Shown here piece by piece: positions 1-8,215 of a stretch of 64,000 nt of DNA; within the stretch, counting starts at the first letter, position 1, and each line of letters opens with the position of its first letter. The notes beneath the pieces were generated by a model. That model was given only the letters and a program-made list of their open reading frames with translations. It searched no databases and had not been told where the DNA came from. The translations under genes and the position numbers were made by a program. The stretch is from assembly GCF_000308635.1 (NCBI RefSeq), contig NZ_BAGD01000081.1, positions 1-64,000 of the forward strand, written 5' to 3'. The stretch comes from Nocardia otitidiscaviarum NBRC 14405 (lineage in GTDB: Bacteria > Actinomycetota > Actinomycetes > Mycobacteriales > Mycobacteriaceae).

Positions 1-1005
1 CGGCTGCCACTGGGTCCGGCACTGTGCCTGGTGCCGTGGAACGCACCCGCCCCGATGGCCGCGCACAAGGTGGCCAACGCCCTGGCGGCGGGCTGCCCGG
101 TCATTCTGAAGGTCAGCGAATTGGCGCCCTACAGCGCGATTTTGCTGGCCGAGGTGATCGCCGACCATGTGCCCGCCGGGATGTTCCAGCTGGTGCAGGG
201 CGGTCCGGCGACCGGTGCGCAGCTGGTCGCGGACCCGCGCGTCAAGGCCGTCTCCTTCACCGGCGGACTGCCCGGGGGCCGCTCCATCGCCACCGTATCG
301 GCTCCCCTGCTGCGACCGTGTCAGCTCGAACTGGGCGGCAACAATCCCCTCGTGGTGCTGCCCGACGCCGAGCTCGACACCGCCGCGCGTATGGCGGCCG
401 AACTGCTCACCACCCTCAACGGTCAGTGGTGCCGGGCACTGGGCCGGTTGATCCTGCCCGCCGACCGCGCCGCCGAGATCCTGGACGCCACCGGAAAACT
501 CTTGGCGGCCTTGCGCATCGGGCCGCCGCTGGATCCGGAGACGGACTTCGGCCCGCTCATTCACTCCCGCCATGCGCACCGGGTGCGGGCGGCGCTGACC
601 GGACGCCGGTTCCACGCCTACGGCACGCTGCCCGGCGGCGGCAACTATCTGGAGCCCACGCTGCTCGCCGACGATCTCACCGACGAGGTGTTCGGACCGG
701 TCGCCGGAACCGTCACCTACGACTCCGTCGAGGAAGCGGTGCGCCTGGCCAATGCCGTCCCCTACGGACTGGAGTGCTATGTGTGCGGCAGCGACGAGGA
801 GCTGGCCGTCAGCGTGGCGCACCGGATACGCGCCGGTGAGGTCAAGGTCAACGGCTCGTCGATCATGAGCCTGCACCTCATGACGCCGCGCCCGGCATGG
901 GGGCTGTCCGGGCTGGGCGAGGAGGGCACCACCGAAACCCTGCGCTTCTTCACCGGAGCCCGGGTGGTCGGCGTCGAGGGCCGCTTCGCCCTCCACACGT
1001 CGTGA
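1..1005 (+). CDS. Aldehyde dehydrogenase, C-terminal part (5' end outside window)
   Basis: Oxidises an aldehyde to the acid with NAD(P)+; the substrate is not evident. The reading frame is open from base 1, so the N-terminal part of the cofactor domain lies to the left. Visible ALDH signatures are the PWNAP motif near base 34, FTGGLPGG, the general-base Glu in LELGGNNP, the catalytic Cys in NGQWCRALG, and a C-terminal FGPV block. The stop overlaps the start of the FAD monooxygenase reading frame by 4 bases (GTGA), so the two were co-translated. A second, complete ALDH lies 1.5 kb downstream in the same direction, which suggests one catabolic operon that handles aldehydes. The family is clear; substrate assignment is not possible. 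Confidence 0.9.
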   Translation, partial: RLPLGPALCLVPWNAPAPMAAHKVANALAAGCPVILKVSELAPYSAILLAEVIADHVPAGMFQLVQGGPATGAQLVADPRVKAVSFTGGLPGGRSIATVSAPLLRPCQLELGGNNPLVVLPDAELDTAARMAAELLTTLNGQWCRALGRLILPADRAAEILDATGKLLAALRIGPPLDPETDFGPLIHSRHAHRVRAALTGRRFHAYGTLPGGGNYLEPTLLADDLTDEVFGPVAGTVTYDSVEEAVRLANAVPYGLECYVCGSDEELAVSVAHRIRAGEVKVNGSSIMSLHLMTPRPAWGLSGLGEEGTTETLRFFTGARVVGVEGRFALHTS

Positions 1006-2143
1006 CCACCGTCGTGGTGGTGGGGGCGGGTCCGGTCGGCTTGACCGCCGCGCTCACCCTCGCCCGCCGTGGCGTTCCGGTCACCGTGCTCGAACAGGGC
1101 GACGGTCTGGCCGCCGAATCGCGGGCCTCCACCTTCCATCCACCGACCCTGGCGATGCTCGCGGATCTGGGGTGCTGAAACCGCTGCTGGCCCAAGGCAT
1201 CATCGCGGCGACGTTCCAGTACCGGGAGCGTGGCCGCGGCCCGATCGCCACCCTCGACCTGGGGGTGCTCGCCGACGACACCGACTACCCGTTCCGGGTG
1301 CAGTGTGAGCAGAGCAAACTCACGCCCATCCTGCTCGGCGCGCTGCCCGCGCACGCCGACGTGCGCTTCGGCCATGAGGTGCGCGGACTGTACGCCAGCG
1401 ACGACGGGGCGGTACTGCACACCTCGCGCGGGCCGGTGCGCGCCGACTGGGTGATCGGCGCGGACGGCGCGCATTCGGCGGTCCGCCACGGTATCGGGGT
1501 CGGTTTCGACGGCAGCACCTATCCGGAACGGTTCCTGGTCGCGTCGGTCGACGAGGATCTCGCGGCGGCGCTGCCCGATCTCGCGCCGATCAACTACGTC
1601 TTCGACCCGGACGAATGGCTGGTGCTGCTGCGCACCCCCGAGCACTGGCGGGTGCTGCTGCCCACCGCCGCCGATACCGACGACGACCTCGAATGGTCCC
1701 GACTGCCACAGCGTTTGGCGGCCGTCGCGGATCTGGGACACCCGTGGCGCATCCGGCACGCCTCGCTGTACCGGGTGCACCAGCGCGTCGCCCCGTCGTT
1801 CCGCAGCGGCCGGGTGCTGCTCATGGGCGATGCGGCCCATGTGAACAATCCGCTCGGTGGCATGGGTATGAACAGCGGCATCCACGACGCCGTCCAACTC
1901 GCCACCGCACTCGCCGATGTGCTCGACGGCGGTACCGAATCGGACCTGGACGCGGTGGCCGCCCGGCGGCGCACGGTCGCCGTCGAGTACGTACAGCGCA
2001 CCAGCCACGACAACTGGCGGCGACTGCGCGGCGAGGACGAGACCTACCGCGCGCACCTGCGTGAACTGGCGGCCGATCCCATCGCCGCCCGCGCCCACCT
2101 GCGCCGCGCCTGCCTGCTCGACTCCTTGGAGGCGCCACGGTGA
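1002..2143 (+). pseudogene. FAD-dependent aromatic-type monooxygenase, frameshifted
   Basis: Group A flavoprotein monooxygenase (PheA/TetX/MhpA type), about 380 residues if restored. A GTG start at 1002 opens a frame with the dinucleotide-binding motif VVVVGAGPVGLTAAL. That frame runs into TGA at 1176-1178 after LADLGC. The frame starting two bases off continues with typical family sequence, including the DG motif (VIGADGAHSAVR) and the second FAD motif GDAAHVNNPLGGMGMNSG. One extra G in the run at 1169-1172 would restore LADLGVLKPLL. This is therefore either a true single-base deletion that inactivates the gene or a sequence error in a G run. It is coupled by 4 bases to the upstream ALDH. 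The monooxygenase plus ALDH pairing suggests oxidative catabolism. Confidence 0.85.
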
Positions 2144-2486
2144 TTCGCCGCACGACCATGCCGACCGCGGCATATACCGCGGTACACGTACCCACCACCG
2201 CCGTCGATCCTCGATCCCCGCATGCCGCCGGAGGTCTGGTCCGAAGACGCTGCGGCCGTTACGGTTTCGCGCGGCGGGGTACGGGTCTGCCCACTCCGGA
2301 GGACGGCGTCGTCCGCCGACGCGGCCACTCGCGCCGGGTCGGCGTTCGCGGCGGGTTCCCCCCACCCGCGCCCACGGCGCCAACCGGGGCCGCCCGCATG
2401 GGTCACGTAGGCGACCGAGCGCACGGCGCTGCGGTGTCGGGCGCGTATGCGCCTCGCGGCGGCGCGAGGCCGGATGGAGCGCACCG
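2144..2486 (+). other. 343-base spacer with a weak possible reading frame
   Basis: A frame from GTG 2140 to TGA 2490 would encode 116 residues and overlap both neighbours by exactly 4 bases (GTGA, ATGA), which normally argues for a real gene. However, the product is very rich in Arg, Gly and Pro, matches no family I know, and its third-position bias is weaker than in neighbouring genes. It could be a decayed gene or a leader for the downstream ALDH. I do not call it as a protein. Confidence 0.3.
2164..2183. promoter_or_regulatory. Perfect inverted repeat, possible operator
   Basis: ACCGCGG-N6-CCGCGGT, with 7-base arms, lies in the spacer between the frameshifted monooxygenase and the second ALDH. 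The size and symmetry suit a TetR/GntR-type operator, but no partner regulator is identified. Confidence 0.35.
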
Positions 2487-3914
2487 ATGAGAATCTCGCG
2501 GGAGAATCCGGCCCGGCCGAGCGAGATCGTCGGAACGGTACCGGTCACACCGGCCGAGGGGGTGGATCCGGTGGTCCGCGAAGCGCATCGGGATTTCCTG
2601 GGGTGGTCGGCGCTGCCGTTGGAACGCCGCCTGACGGTGCTGGGCACCGCCGCCGACGCGCTCGCGGCCGCGGCCGCGCGGCTGAGTGTGCTGCTCGCCC
2701 GGGAGACCGGTAAACCGGTGGCCGATTGCCGGGGCGAGATCGGTTTCGCGGCAACCTATCTGCGGTGGGTATGCGCGAACGCACCGCGTGTGCTCGACGG
2801 TTCGGTCATCGACGACGAGCACGGCCGAATCGAATGCACACCCGCTCCCTTCGGGGTGGTCGCCGCGATCACCCCGTGGAACGCACCCGTCATTCTCGCC
2901 GCACTCAAACTCGGTCCCGCGCTCGCCGCCGGAAACGCGGTGGTGCTCAAGCCGTCTCCGCTCGCACCTCTCGCGGTGACGAAGCTCGCGGCGTTGCTGC
3001 CCGCCACCCACGTGATCCACGGTGGCCCGGAGACAGTGCGCGCGCTCATCGCGCATCCGAGGGTCGGCAAGGTGGCCTTCACCGGCGGGGCCGAGGCGGG
3101 CCGCCACATCGCCGCGGCGGCCGGTACGGCGCTCACCCCGGTGGTGCTGGAACTCGGCGGCAACGATCCGGCGGTGCTCCTCGACGATTTCGCGCTCACC
3201 CCGGCCGATTACGAGCGGCTGGTGCTCGCCTCGTTCGCCACCGCCGGTCAGGTGTGCATGGCGGCCAAGCGGCTGTATGTGCCGCGGCACCGCCTGGACG
3301 AGTTCGTCGAGTCCTATCTCGCCGCGGCGCGCCGCGTCCTGATCGTGGGTGATCCGCTGGACGAACGGGTGACCACGGGTCCGGTGGTCGATCGCGCCGC
3401 CGTCGAGCGCATGAATCACTTCATCGCCGACGCCTGGAATCGCGGCGGCTGGCTCATCCCGCTCGCGGATCTGCCGACGGACACCGCCGACGGGTACTAC
3501 GTCGCACCCACGCTGGCCCTCGACCTCCCCGACGACGCCGCCCTGGTGCGGGAGGAACAGTTCGGCCCGCTGGTCCCCGTACTCACCTACGAGACCGAGG
3601 ACGAGGCGCTGGCCCGGGCCAACGCCTCCGACTTCGGTCTCGCCGCCTCGGTCTGGTCGGCCGACGAGGACCGCGCCCTCGCGGTGGCCGCCCGGCTCGA
3701 GGTGGGCTTCACCTTCGTCAACACCCACAACCGCACCGGCATGTCGCTGCGCGCGCCGTTCGGCGGGGTCAAACGCAGCGGCTTCGGTCGTGAGTACGCC
3801 GAGGAGGGCCTGCGAGAGTACGTGCAGAGCACCGTGATCCACGCCCCGGCCGCATTCCGCCCCGGCGGCGCGGGCATGCCCGCGCGCGCCTACCCGGACG
3901 CGGCGTCGCGGTAG
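2487..3914 (+). CDS. NAD(P)-dependent aldehyde dehydrogenase, complete
   Basis: 475 residues, the usual ALDH length. The start ATG 2487 places the typical family opening (NPARPSEIVGTVP) near the N-terminus. ITPWNAPV is the cofactor-site Asn motif, FTGGAEAG the Rossmann loop, LELGGNDP carries the general base, and TAGQVCMAAKR carries the nucleophilic Cys. EQFGPLVPV and FGGVKRSGFGRE are the conserved C-terminal blocks. It resembles succinate-semialdehyde and benzaldehyde-type dehydrogenases, but the substrate cannot be read from sequence. The 3' end overlaps the converging ThuA-like gene by 25 bases. Confidence 0.93.
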   Translation: MRISRENPARPSEIVGTVPVTPAEGVDPVVREAHRDFLGWSALPLERRLTVLGTAADALAAAAARLSVLLARETGKPVADCRGEIGFAATYLRWVCANAPRVLDGSVIDDEHGRIECTPAPFGVVAAITPWNAPVILAALKLGPALAAGNAVVLKPSPLAPLAVTKLAALLPATHVIHGGPETVRALIAHPRVGKVAFTGGAEAGRHIAAAAGTALTPVVLELGGNDPAVLLDDFALTPADYERLVLASFATAGQVCMAAKRLYVPRHRLDEFVESYLAAARRVLIVGDPLDERVTTGPVVDRAAVERMNHFIADAWNRGGWLIPLADLPTDTADGYYVAPTLALDLPDDAALVREEQFGPLVPVLTYETEDEALARANASDFGLAASVWSADEDRALAVAARLEVGFTFVNTHNRTGMSLRAPFGGVKRSGFGREYAEEGLREYVQSTVIHAPAAFRPGGAGMPARAYPDAASR

Positions 3915-4699
3915 CCGTCCACATCCGCGCGCATCCGACCGGTCACCGCCCAGTGCACACAGCGGCGCAGGATGGTCCGAAACGCAGGGGATTCCCAGCT
4001 GCCCCGGTCGGTGCGCCCCAGATCCGCGATGCCGAGATCGCGCAGATCGTAGCGGCCGCGGCAGTGGCCCAGGGTGAGGTAGCAGACCACGCCGGCTCCG
4101 TGGTCCTTCAGATACAGCACCGGGCGGATCTCGTCGGTGCGGGTGTGCCCCTCCGCGAAACCCGGGCAGTCGCCGACGAATCGGGTGTGGGCGAGCACGC
4201 GCAGCGGCGGATGCAGTTCGCTGATGTACAGCTCGTCGGTCACCTCGAACTCCCCGATCCCCCGTAGCAGCGGATGCTCGGGTTCGGTCGGCACCACCCG
4301 GTAGGGCGCGATATCCGGGTGGCCGAGGAACTGGCTGCCCAGGACCGCCGCGAGCTCACCGAAGTCGCGGGGCGTGGCGAACAGGGCGTCGGCATCCGGG
4401 CCCAGGGGTTCGATGGCGGCATTGGTGCCGTGCAGCGCCAGCCAGCGCCCGCCCCGGGAGACGAAGTCCGCCACCCGTTTCCGCTGCTGCTCGGTGGGCA
4501 CGGTGGCACAGGTGTAGGTCACGAGCAGGTCGGCGGTATCCAGGGCGTCGCGGCAGTCGTAGTCCTCGAATACCCGGGTGCGGACGAGTTCGTAGATGCC
4601 GAGTTCGCGCAGCAACCGCAGCCGGGCGTAGTCGAAGTCGTGCCAGCGTCCACCGCACACCAGCACCGCCTCGATCCGGCCGGTGGGTCCGGACATCAT
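3890..4699 (-). CDS. ThuA-like domain protein
   Basis: 269 residues of the ThuA/trehalose-utilisation fold, a class I glutamine amidotransferase-like domain with no assigned chemistry. Supporting blocks are the N-terminal strand VLVCGGRWHDF, DLLVTYTC, the SRGGRWLALHGTNAA segment with the small-G-H-G pattern, a central LGSQFLGHP, and C-terminal LTLGHCRGRYDL plus a final helix with the aromatic-rich FRTILRRCVHWAV. The start is ATG 4699 (a second ATG follows immediately at 4696). It lies 6 bases after the upstream SDR, so the two form an operon. Members often sit beside sugar or aromatic oxidoreductases; the substrate is unknown. Confidence 0.8.
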   Translation of the reverse strand: MMSGPTGRIEAVLVCGGRWHDFDYARLRLLRELGIYELVRTRVFEDYDCRDALDTADLLVTYTCATVPTEQQRKRVADFVSRGGRWLALHGTNAAIEPLGPDADALFATPRDFGELAAVLGSQFLGHPDIAPYRVVPTEPEHPLLRGIGEFEVTDELYISELHPPLRVLAHTRFVGDCPGFAEGHTRTDEIRPVLYLKDHGAGVVCYLTLGHCRGRYDLRDLGIADLGRTDRGSWESPAFRTILRRCVHWAVTGRMRADVDGYRDAASG

Positions 4700-4705
4700 G
4701 CCGCC

Positions 4706-5467
4706 TCAGAAGTCGAATCGATTGGTGAAGCCGCCGTCCACCACCAGGTTGACCCCGGTGATGTGCCGTGCCGCCGGGGAGGCGAGAAAGGTGACCGTGC
4801 GGGCCACGTCCTCGGGTCCGGCCAGCCGCCCCAGGGCGGTGGCGGCCACCGCGCCGTCGTAGAGCGCGGGCAGCTGATTCTTGATGTAGTCCCACGCCCC
4901 ACCGTCGAAGTACACCGGCCCGGGTGAGACGGCATTGACCCGAATCCCCTTGGGCCCCAGTGCCCGTGCCTGCGCACCGACGTGCTGGATAATGGCGGCC
5001 TTGAGCGCGCCGAAGCCGTTGGCGGTCGGCAGCACCCCGGCCTCCAGTGCGGAGGTGCTGGCGATGGCGACCACGGCCGCCGCGTCGCTGCGCTCCAGAT
5101 GCGGTGCGGCCGCCTCCAGCAGGCGCACCAGACTCATCAGATCGGTGCGGAAGTTGTTCTCCCACGCCTCGGGTCCCTCTCCCACCGAGGCGGAGGCATT
5201 GACCACCACGATGTCCAGACCGCCCAGTGCGCCCGCGACGGCCTCGACCAGCTCGGTGATGGCGTCCGGGTCCGAGACGTCCGCCGCCCGGTGAAATACC
5301 GTGCCCTGCTCCCCCAGTTGCGCCGCGGCGGCGGCGAGCGCGTCCGCGTCGCGGGCGCAGACGCCCACCGCCGCACCTTCGGCGAGCAGGGACCGTGCGG
5401 TGGTGAGGCCGATGCCGCGACTCGCGCCCGTGATGAGGGCGCGCTTGCCTTCGAGATCCAGGTCCAT
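4706..5467 (-). CDS. SDR-fold oxidoreductase with Tyr-to-Phe active site
   Basis: 253-residue classical short-chain dehydrogenase/reductase. The cofactor motif is TGASRGIG (residues 13-20), and the C-terminus ends with the usual VVDGGFTNRFDF. The catalytic YxxxK is FGALK (Phe152, Lys156), so the catalytic Tyr is replaced; the codon is TTC where one change gives TAC. The NNAG motif is also altered to NASAS. The enzyme may therefore be inactive, or use another acid, or have a binding role. A GGAAGGA ribosome site precedes ATG 5467. It is the first gene of a two-gene operon with the ThuA-like protein, and palindromes lie upstream at 5544-5578. Confidence 0.88.
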   Translation of the reverse strand: MDLDLEGKRALITGASRGIGLTTARSLLAEGAAVGVCARDADALAAAAAQLGEQGTVFHRAADVSDPDAITELVEAVAGALGGLDIVVVNASASVGEGPEAWENNFRTDLMSLVRLLEAAAPHLERSDAAAVVAIASTSALEAGVLPTANGFGALKAAIIQHVGAQARALGPKGIRVNAVSPGPVYFDGGAWDYIKNQLPALYDGAVAATALGRLAGPEDVARTVTFLASPAARHITGVNLVVDGGFTNRFDF

Positions 5468-5543
5468 GGGAGTGTTCCTTCCGATCGGCGGATGCTGTCA
5501 CGCCGGAATGCGCTGTGTGGGAGCGGCTCTCGGCGCGCTGCCG

Positions 5544-5578
5544 GTTTCAGTGAAACACAAACTAGAGACCGTCTATAG
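5544..5578. promoter_or_regulatory. Two palindromes upstream of the SDR-ThuA operon
   Basis: GTTTC-AGT-GAAAC at 5544-5556 is a perfect inverted repeat. A few bases on, CTAGAGACCGTCTATAG at 5562-5578 is a nearly perfect 17-base palindrome (perfect core AGAC-C-GTCT). Both lie 80-110 bases upstream of the SDR start, in the expected promoter region. The GTTTC/GAAAC arms resemble the arms of the boxes at 10097 and 10290. Confidence 0.45.
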
Positions 5579-5729
5579 AAACTTCGCCGAATTCGCGGGG
5601 AAAGTCTTCCGGGCACAGCGCAAGTCGCCGGGGACACAGTGAAAGCCCGACGGGAACAGCAGGACTCGACACACGCACAGCGGATTTCCGATGCGCACGC
5701 CCGAACTAGTAGGCGCGGCACCGCGCGGA

Positions 5730-6332
5730 TCACAGCGCGCCGATATCCTCCGCGATCGCACGCACCTCCGCGCCGAAGCGCCGGCGGCCCAGATCGGCCA
5801 GCACGGCGTCCTCGGTGAGCCACGCGACGGCCGCCACCTCGAGCAGGCTCGACAGCGCGGTCGCCGCCACGCCGCAGCGCGCGGGTGACGACTTCCCGTG
5901 CCGCCGGGCCAATTCGGCTTCGAGCACGATCACGACCTCGGCCCGGTGCGCGCCGCGCAACGCTTCGACGGCCGAATTCCAGCCGGGTGAGCGAACGAAG
6001 TACACCAGCGCGGCATCGCGTCGGTGCGAGCACCAGTGCAGCATCGCGTCCAGGACATCGCCGATCGGCACGTCCGGGCTCCGGTCGAGCTCGTCGCACA
6101 GGCGAGTCGTCAGCGCCCGCGCGAACCGACGCACGGCGGCCAGCAGCACCTCGTCCTTGGACCGGTAGTGGTAATACACCGCGGCCGGGGTCATACCCGC
6201 CGCGGCGGCGATCTCGGCCACGGTCACCTGCTCGATCGGCCGCGCCGCGCACAGCACCACCGCGGCATCCAGAACCGCGTCCTGTCGGGACGGACGGTGG
6301 GGGGCGCGACGCGCGCCGGATCTATCTGCCAT
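5730..6332 (-). CDS. TetR-family transcriptional regulator
   Basis: 200 residues if the start is ATG 6332 (MADRSGARR). Upstream in-frame codons are compositionally odd and run through a repeat region, so I reject the longer start. The N-terminal helix-turn-helix is typical: TVAEIAAAAGMTPAAVYYHYRSKDEVL. The C-terminal half is an all-helical ligand domain with no assignable ligand. It is divergent from a second TetR gene at 6641. The 308-base spacer between them contains tandem repeats carrying GAAACGC, a half-site also found in the palindromes at 10097 and 10290. Either regulator may control the SDR/ThuA genes or the oxidative operon downstream. Confidence 0.88.
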   Translation of the reverse strand: MADRSGARRAPHRPSRQDAVLDAAVVLCAARPIEQVTVAEIAAAAGMTPAAVYYHYRSKDEVLLAAVRRFARALTTRLCDELDRSPDVPIGDVLDAMLHWCSHRRDAALVYFVRSPGWNSAVEALRGAHRAEVVIVLEAELARRHGKSSPARCGVAATALSSLLEVAAVAWLTEDAVLADLGRRRFGAEVRAIAEDIGAL

Positions 6333-6510
6333 CGCACGATGATGACAGGCTCGACACCATGCGAGCACCGCGCCATCGCCATACGAGCACAGTGCCATCG
6401 CGCCGAACCAGTGGCTCTGCCATCGCACAACAGTGCTCGGCGAACGCGCCGAACCAGTGCTCTGCGATTGTTACGAGCACTCGGCCATCACCACACAAAC
6501 GGTCTGGCGT

Positions 6511-6565
6511 CGCTGCGCGAAACGCTGTGCCCTCGTCGCGCGAAACGCTCGTCGCGCGAAACGCT
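6511..6565. repeat. Three direct repeats with GAAACGC half-sites
   Basis: A perfect 16-base tandem duplication (6534-6549 and 6550-6565) plus a third, slightly diverged copy at 6511-6526. All share GCGCGAAACGCT (starting 6515, 6538, 6554). The repeats sit about 75 bases upstream of the plus-strand TetR gene. GAAACGC is the right arm of the palindromes at 10097-10117 and 10290-10310. The rest of the spacer (6340-6500) also shows degenerate duplication of words such as CGCCGAACCAGTG. Confidence 0.6.
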
Positions 6566-6640
6566 GTGACTCGCCGTAGCGGCGCTTGTGCCATCCTGAG
6601 CGCACCCACCGTCGGCGCACAGTGAACCGGAGCAGCGAGG

Positions 6641-7312
6641 ATGACCGATCGCCCCCTCGAGGATGTCCGCCCGCCCGCGCATCGGCCGTCACGCCGCCAC
6701 CTCGTCGTCGCGGCAGCAGTCCGGGTGTTCGCACGTAAAGGCTTCGCCGACACCGCGATTCAGGACATCGCCGACGATGCCGGGATGGGGTCGGCGGCGG
6801 TCTACTACCACTTCACCGGTAAGGAGGAGCTGTTCGACGCCGCCCTCCGCCAGGCCATGGACGCCAGTTCCGCCGCGGCCGAGGCGGCATGGCCGCGGGA
6901 CGCACCGGCCGACGAGCGCACCCTGGACCGGATCGTCACCGCCGTCTGGGACTGGACTGTCCGCGACCCCGACGCCTTCCGCCTGCTCACCGGTCAGTCG
7001 CACGGCGGTGCGACGCCCGGATCACGCACGCTGGCAGCGGAGTACGCGGCCCGCCACGAACGGCGCGCCCACGACTACTTCGGGGCCGATCCGGTACCCG
7101 CCACTCCGCGCGCCGCCGCGGCGGTCCGCGCGCTGCGGGCGCTGCGCATCCGCACCATGATCATGACCACCATCGCCGTGCATCCCCTTCGCCTCGACGA
7201 CGGCCCCCTGGCGGGAATACCCGACGAAGACCTGCGGACCGCGCTCATCGAGGTGTGCCACCGCATGGTGAAGGGGCGCGAGCCAGGACCCGCCGCCCCC
7301 GCTCAGGAGTGA
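6641..7312 (+). CDS. TetR-family transcriptional regulator
   Basis: 223 residues. The helix-turn-helix lies near residues 40-65 (IQDIADDAGMGSAAVYYHFTGKEELF), after an RHLVVAAAVRVFARKGF first helix. The C-terminal ligand-binding domain is unassigned. ATG 6641 follows a GGAGCAGCGAGG ribosome site. Repeats with the GAAACGC half-site lie in its promoter, so autoregulation is likely and the same word at 10.1-10.3 kb is a candidate target. The 3' end overlaps the converging Dabb gene by 10 bases. Confidence 0.9.
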   Translation: MTDRPLEDVRPPAHRPSRRHLVVAAAVRVFARKGFADTAIQDIADDAGMGSAAVYYHFTGKEELFDAALRQAMDASSAAAEAAWPRDAPADERTLDRIVTAVWDWTVRDPDAFRLLTGQSHGGATPGSRTLAAEYAARHERRAHDYFGADPVPATPRAAAAVRALRALRIRTMIMTTIAVHPLRLDDGPLAGIPDEDLRTALIEVCHRMVKGREPGPAAPAQE

Positions 7313-7614
7313 TAGTCCACCACCGCCCGCGCCGCCAGGCGCGGCACCAGCCAGGCCGCCACCTCGCGGTGCGCCGGATGCCCCTGGTAGGCCAAGAGTT
7401 CCGCGCCGGAGTCGTGGGTGGTCACCAGGCACAGGTCGTAGGAGACATCGGTGCCGAGCTCGTCCAGCTCGACCGTCAGCGACCGCACGTGCGGCACCTC
7501 GCCCGCCAGGCCGCGCAGCAGCTCCGCCGCGCGCTCGCTGTCGGCGCGATCGGCGAACTTCATGAGCACCACGTGGGTGAGCGCCCCGTCGGTGCTGATC
7601 GCGTCGGCGGTCAT
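7303..7614 (-). CDS. Stress-responsive A/B barrel (Dabb) domain protein
   Basis: 103 residues with the dimeric alpha/beta-barrel pattern: first strand HVVLMKFADRADSE, helix AAELLRGLAG, VRSLTVELDEL, then YDLCLVTTHDSGAELLAYQGHPAH and a final helix. Such small barrels act as dimers, some in polyketide cyclisation or oxidation and many of unknown role. Its ATG (7614) overlaps the stop of the upstream secreted-protein gene by 4 bases, so translation is coupled within a four-gene minus-strand operon (7303-9996). Confidence 0.82.
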   Translation of the reverse strand: MTADAISTDGALTHVVLMKFADRADSERAAELLRGLAGEVPHVRSLTVELDELGTDVSYDLCLVTTHDSGAELLAYQGHPAHREVAAWLVPRLAARAVVDYHS

Positions 7615-8195
7615 CGGCTGCCGCGGCGACGCATCACCAGCAGTCCGGCGGCCAAGGCCGCGAGTATTACGCCACCGGCCACGATGGCGACGATCATGCC
7701 GGTATCGCTGTCCTCCTCGGCCGCTTCGGTCGTGTCGGCGTCGGCCATCGGCGCGGGCGGCGGTGTGGTCTCCGGCGCGCCGAAGGTGAGCGGGACGGAT
7801 GCCAGGATCTTGGACGGGTCGGTCAGGCTGGTGACCGCGACGGTGCAGGCTCCGGGGGCGGCGGTGCAGTCGGTGCCGCCGACCGCCTCGACCAGCGCCA
7901 ACTCGCGGCCGCCGGTCGGCTGCCAGACGCCCTGTTCGTCGGCGCGGCCCATGAGCGAGCCGCTGAGCTGGCAGTCGGTCGGCAGTGTGATCTGCGGTTT
8001 GCATTGGCCCACGGCCACCGTGGGCAGATTCGGCGGCAGGCCCGCCAGATTCACCGTGATCATCTGTCCGGGCGCGACTCCGGAACTCTCGCTCACCTCC
8101 AGCGTCGGCGCGGCGGACGCGGCCGGACTGCCGACGAGCAGTGCCAGGGTGGCGGCGGCCGCCGGTACGGCGGTGCGCAGGACGGTGGACTTCAT
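7611..8195 (-). CDS. Secreted neocarzinostatin-like protein with C-terminal membrane anchor
   Basis: 194 residues. A signal peptide (about residues 1-29, ending ASAA) precedes an immunoglobulin-like neocarzinostatin-family domain, seen from ESSGVAPGQMITVNLAG, AVGQCKPQI and paired Cys including ACTVAV. A Pro/Thr/Asp-rich linker leads to a single transmembrane helix (about residues 167-188) and RRRGSR at the cytoplasmic end. The true neocarzinostatin apoprotein binds an enediyne; these actinobacterial relatives have no assigned ligand. A strong GAGGAGG ribosome site precedes ATG 8195. It is in the same operon as a similar protein just upstream. Confidence 0.8.
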   Translation of the reverse strand: MKSTVLRTAVPAAAATLALLVGSPAASAAPTLEVSESSGVAPGQMITVNLAGLPPNLPTVAVGQCKPQITLPTDCQLSGSLMGRADEQGVWQPTGGRELALVEAVGGTDCTAAPGACTVAVTSLTDPSKILASVPLTFGAPETTPPPAPMADADTTEAAEEDSDTGMIVAIVAGGVILAALAAGLLVMRRRGSR

Positions 8196-8215
8196 ATTTC
8201 CTCCTCGGGGGATGG

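Noticed and set aside
6333..6428. Longer N-terminus for the minus-strand TetR
   Set aside because: The extra residues are encoded in degenerate repeats and precede the normal TetR opening.
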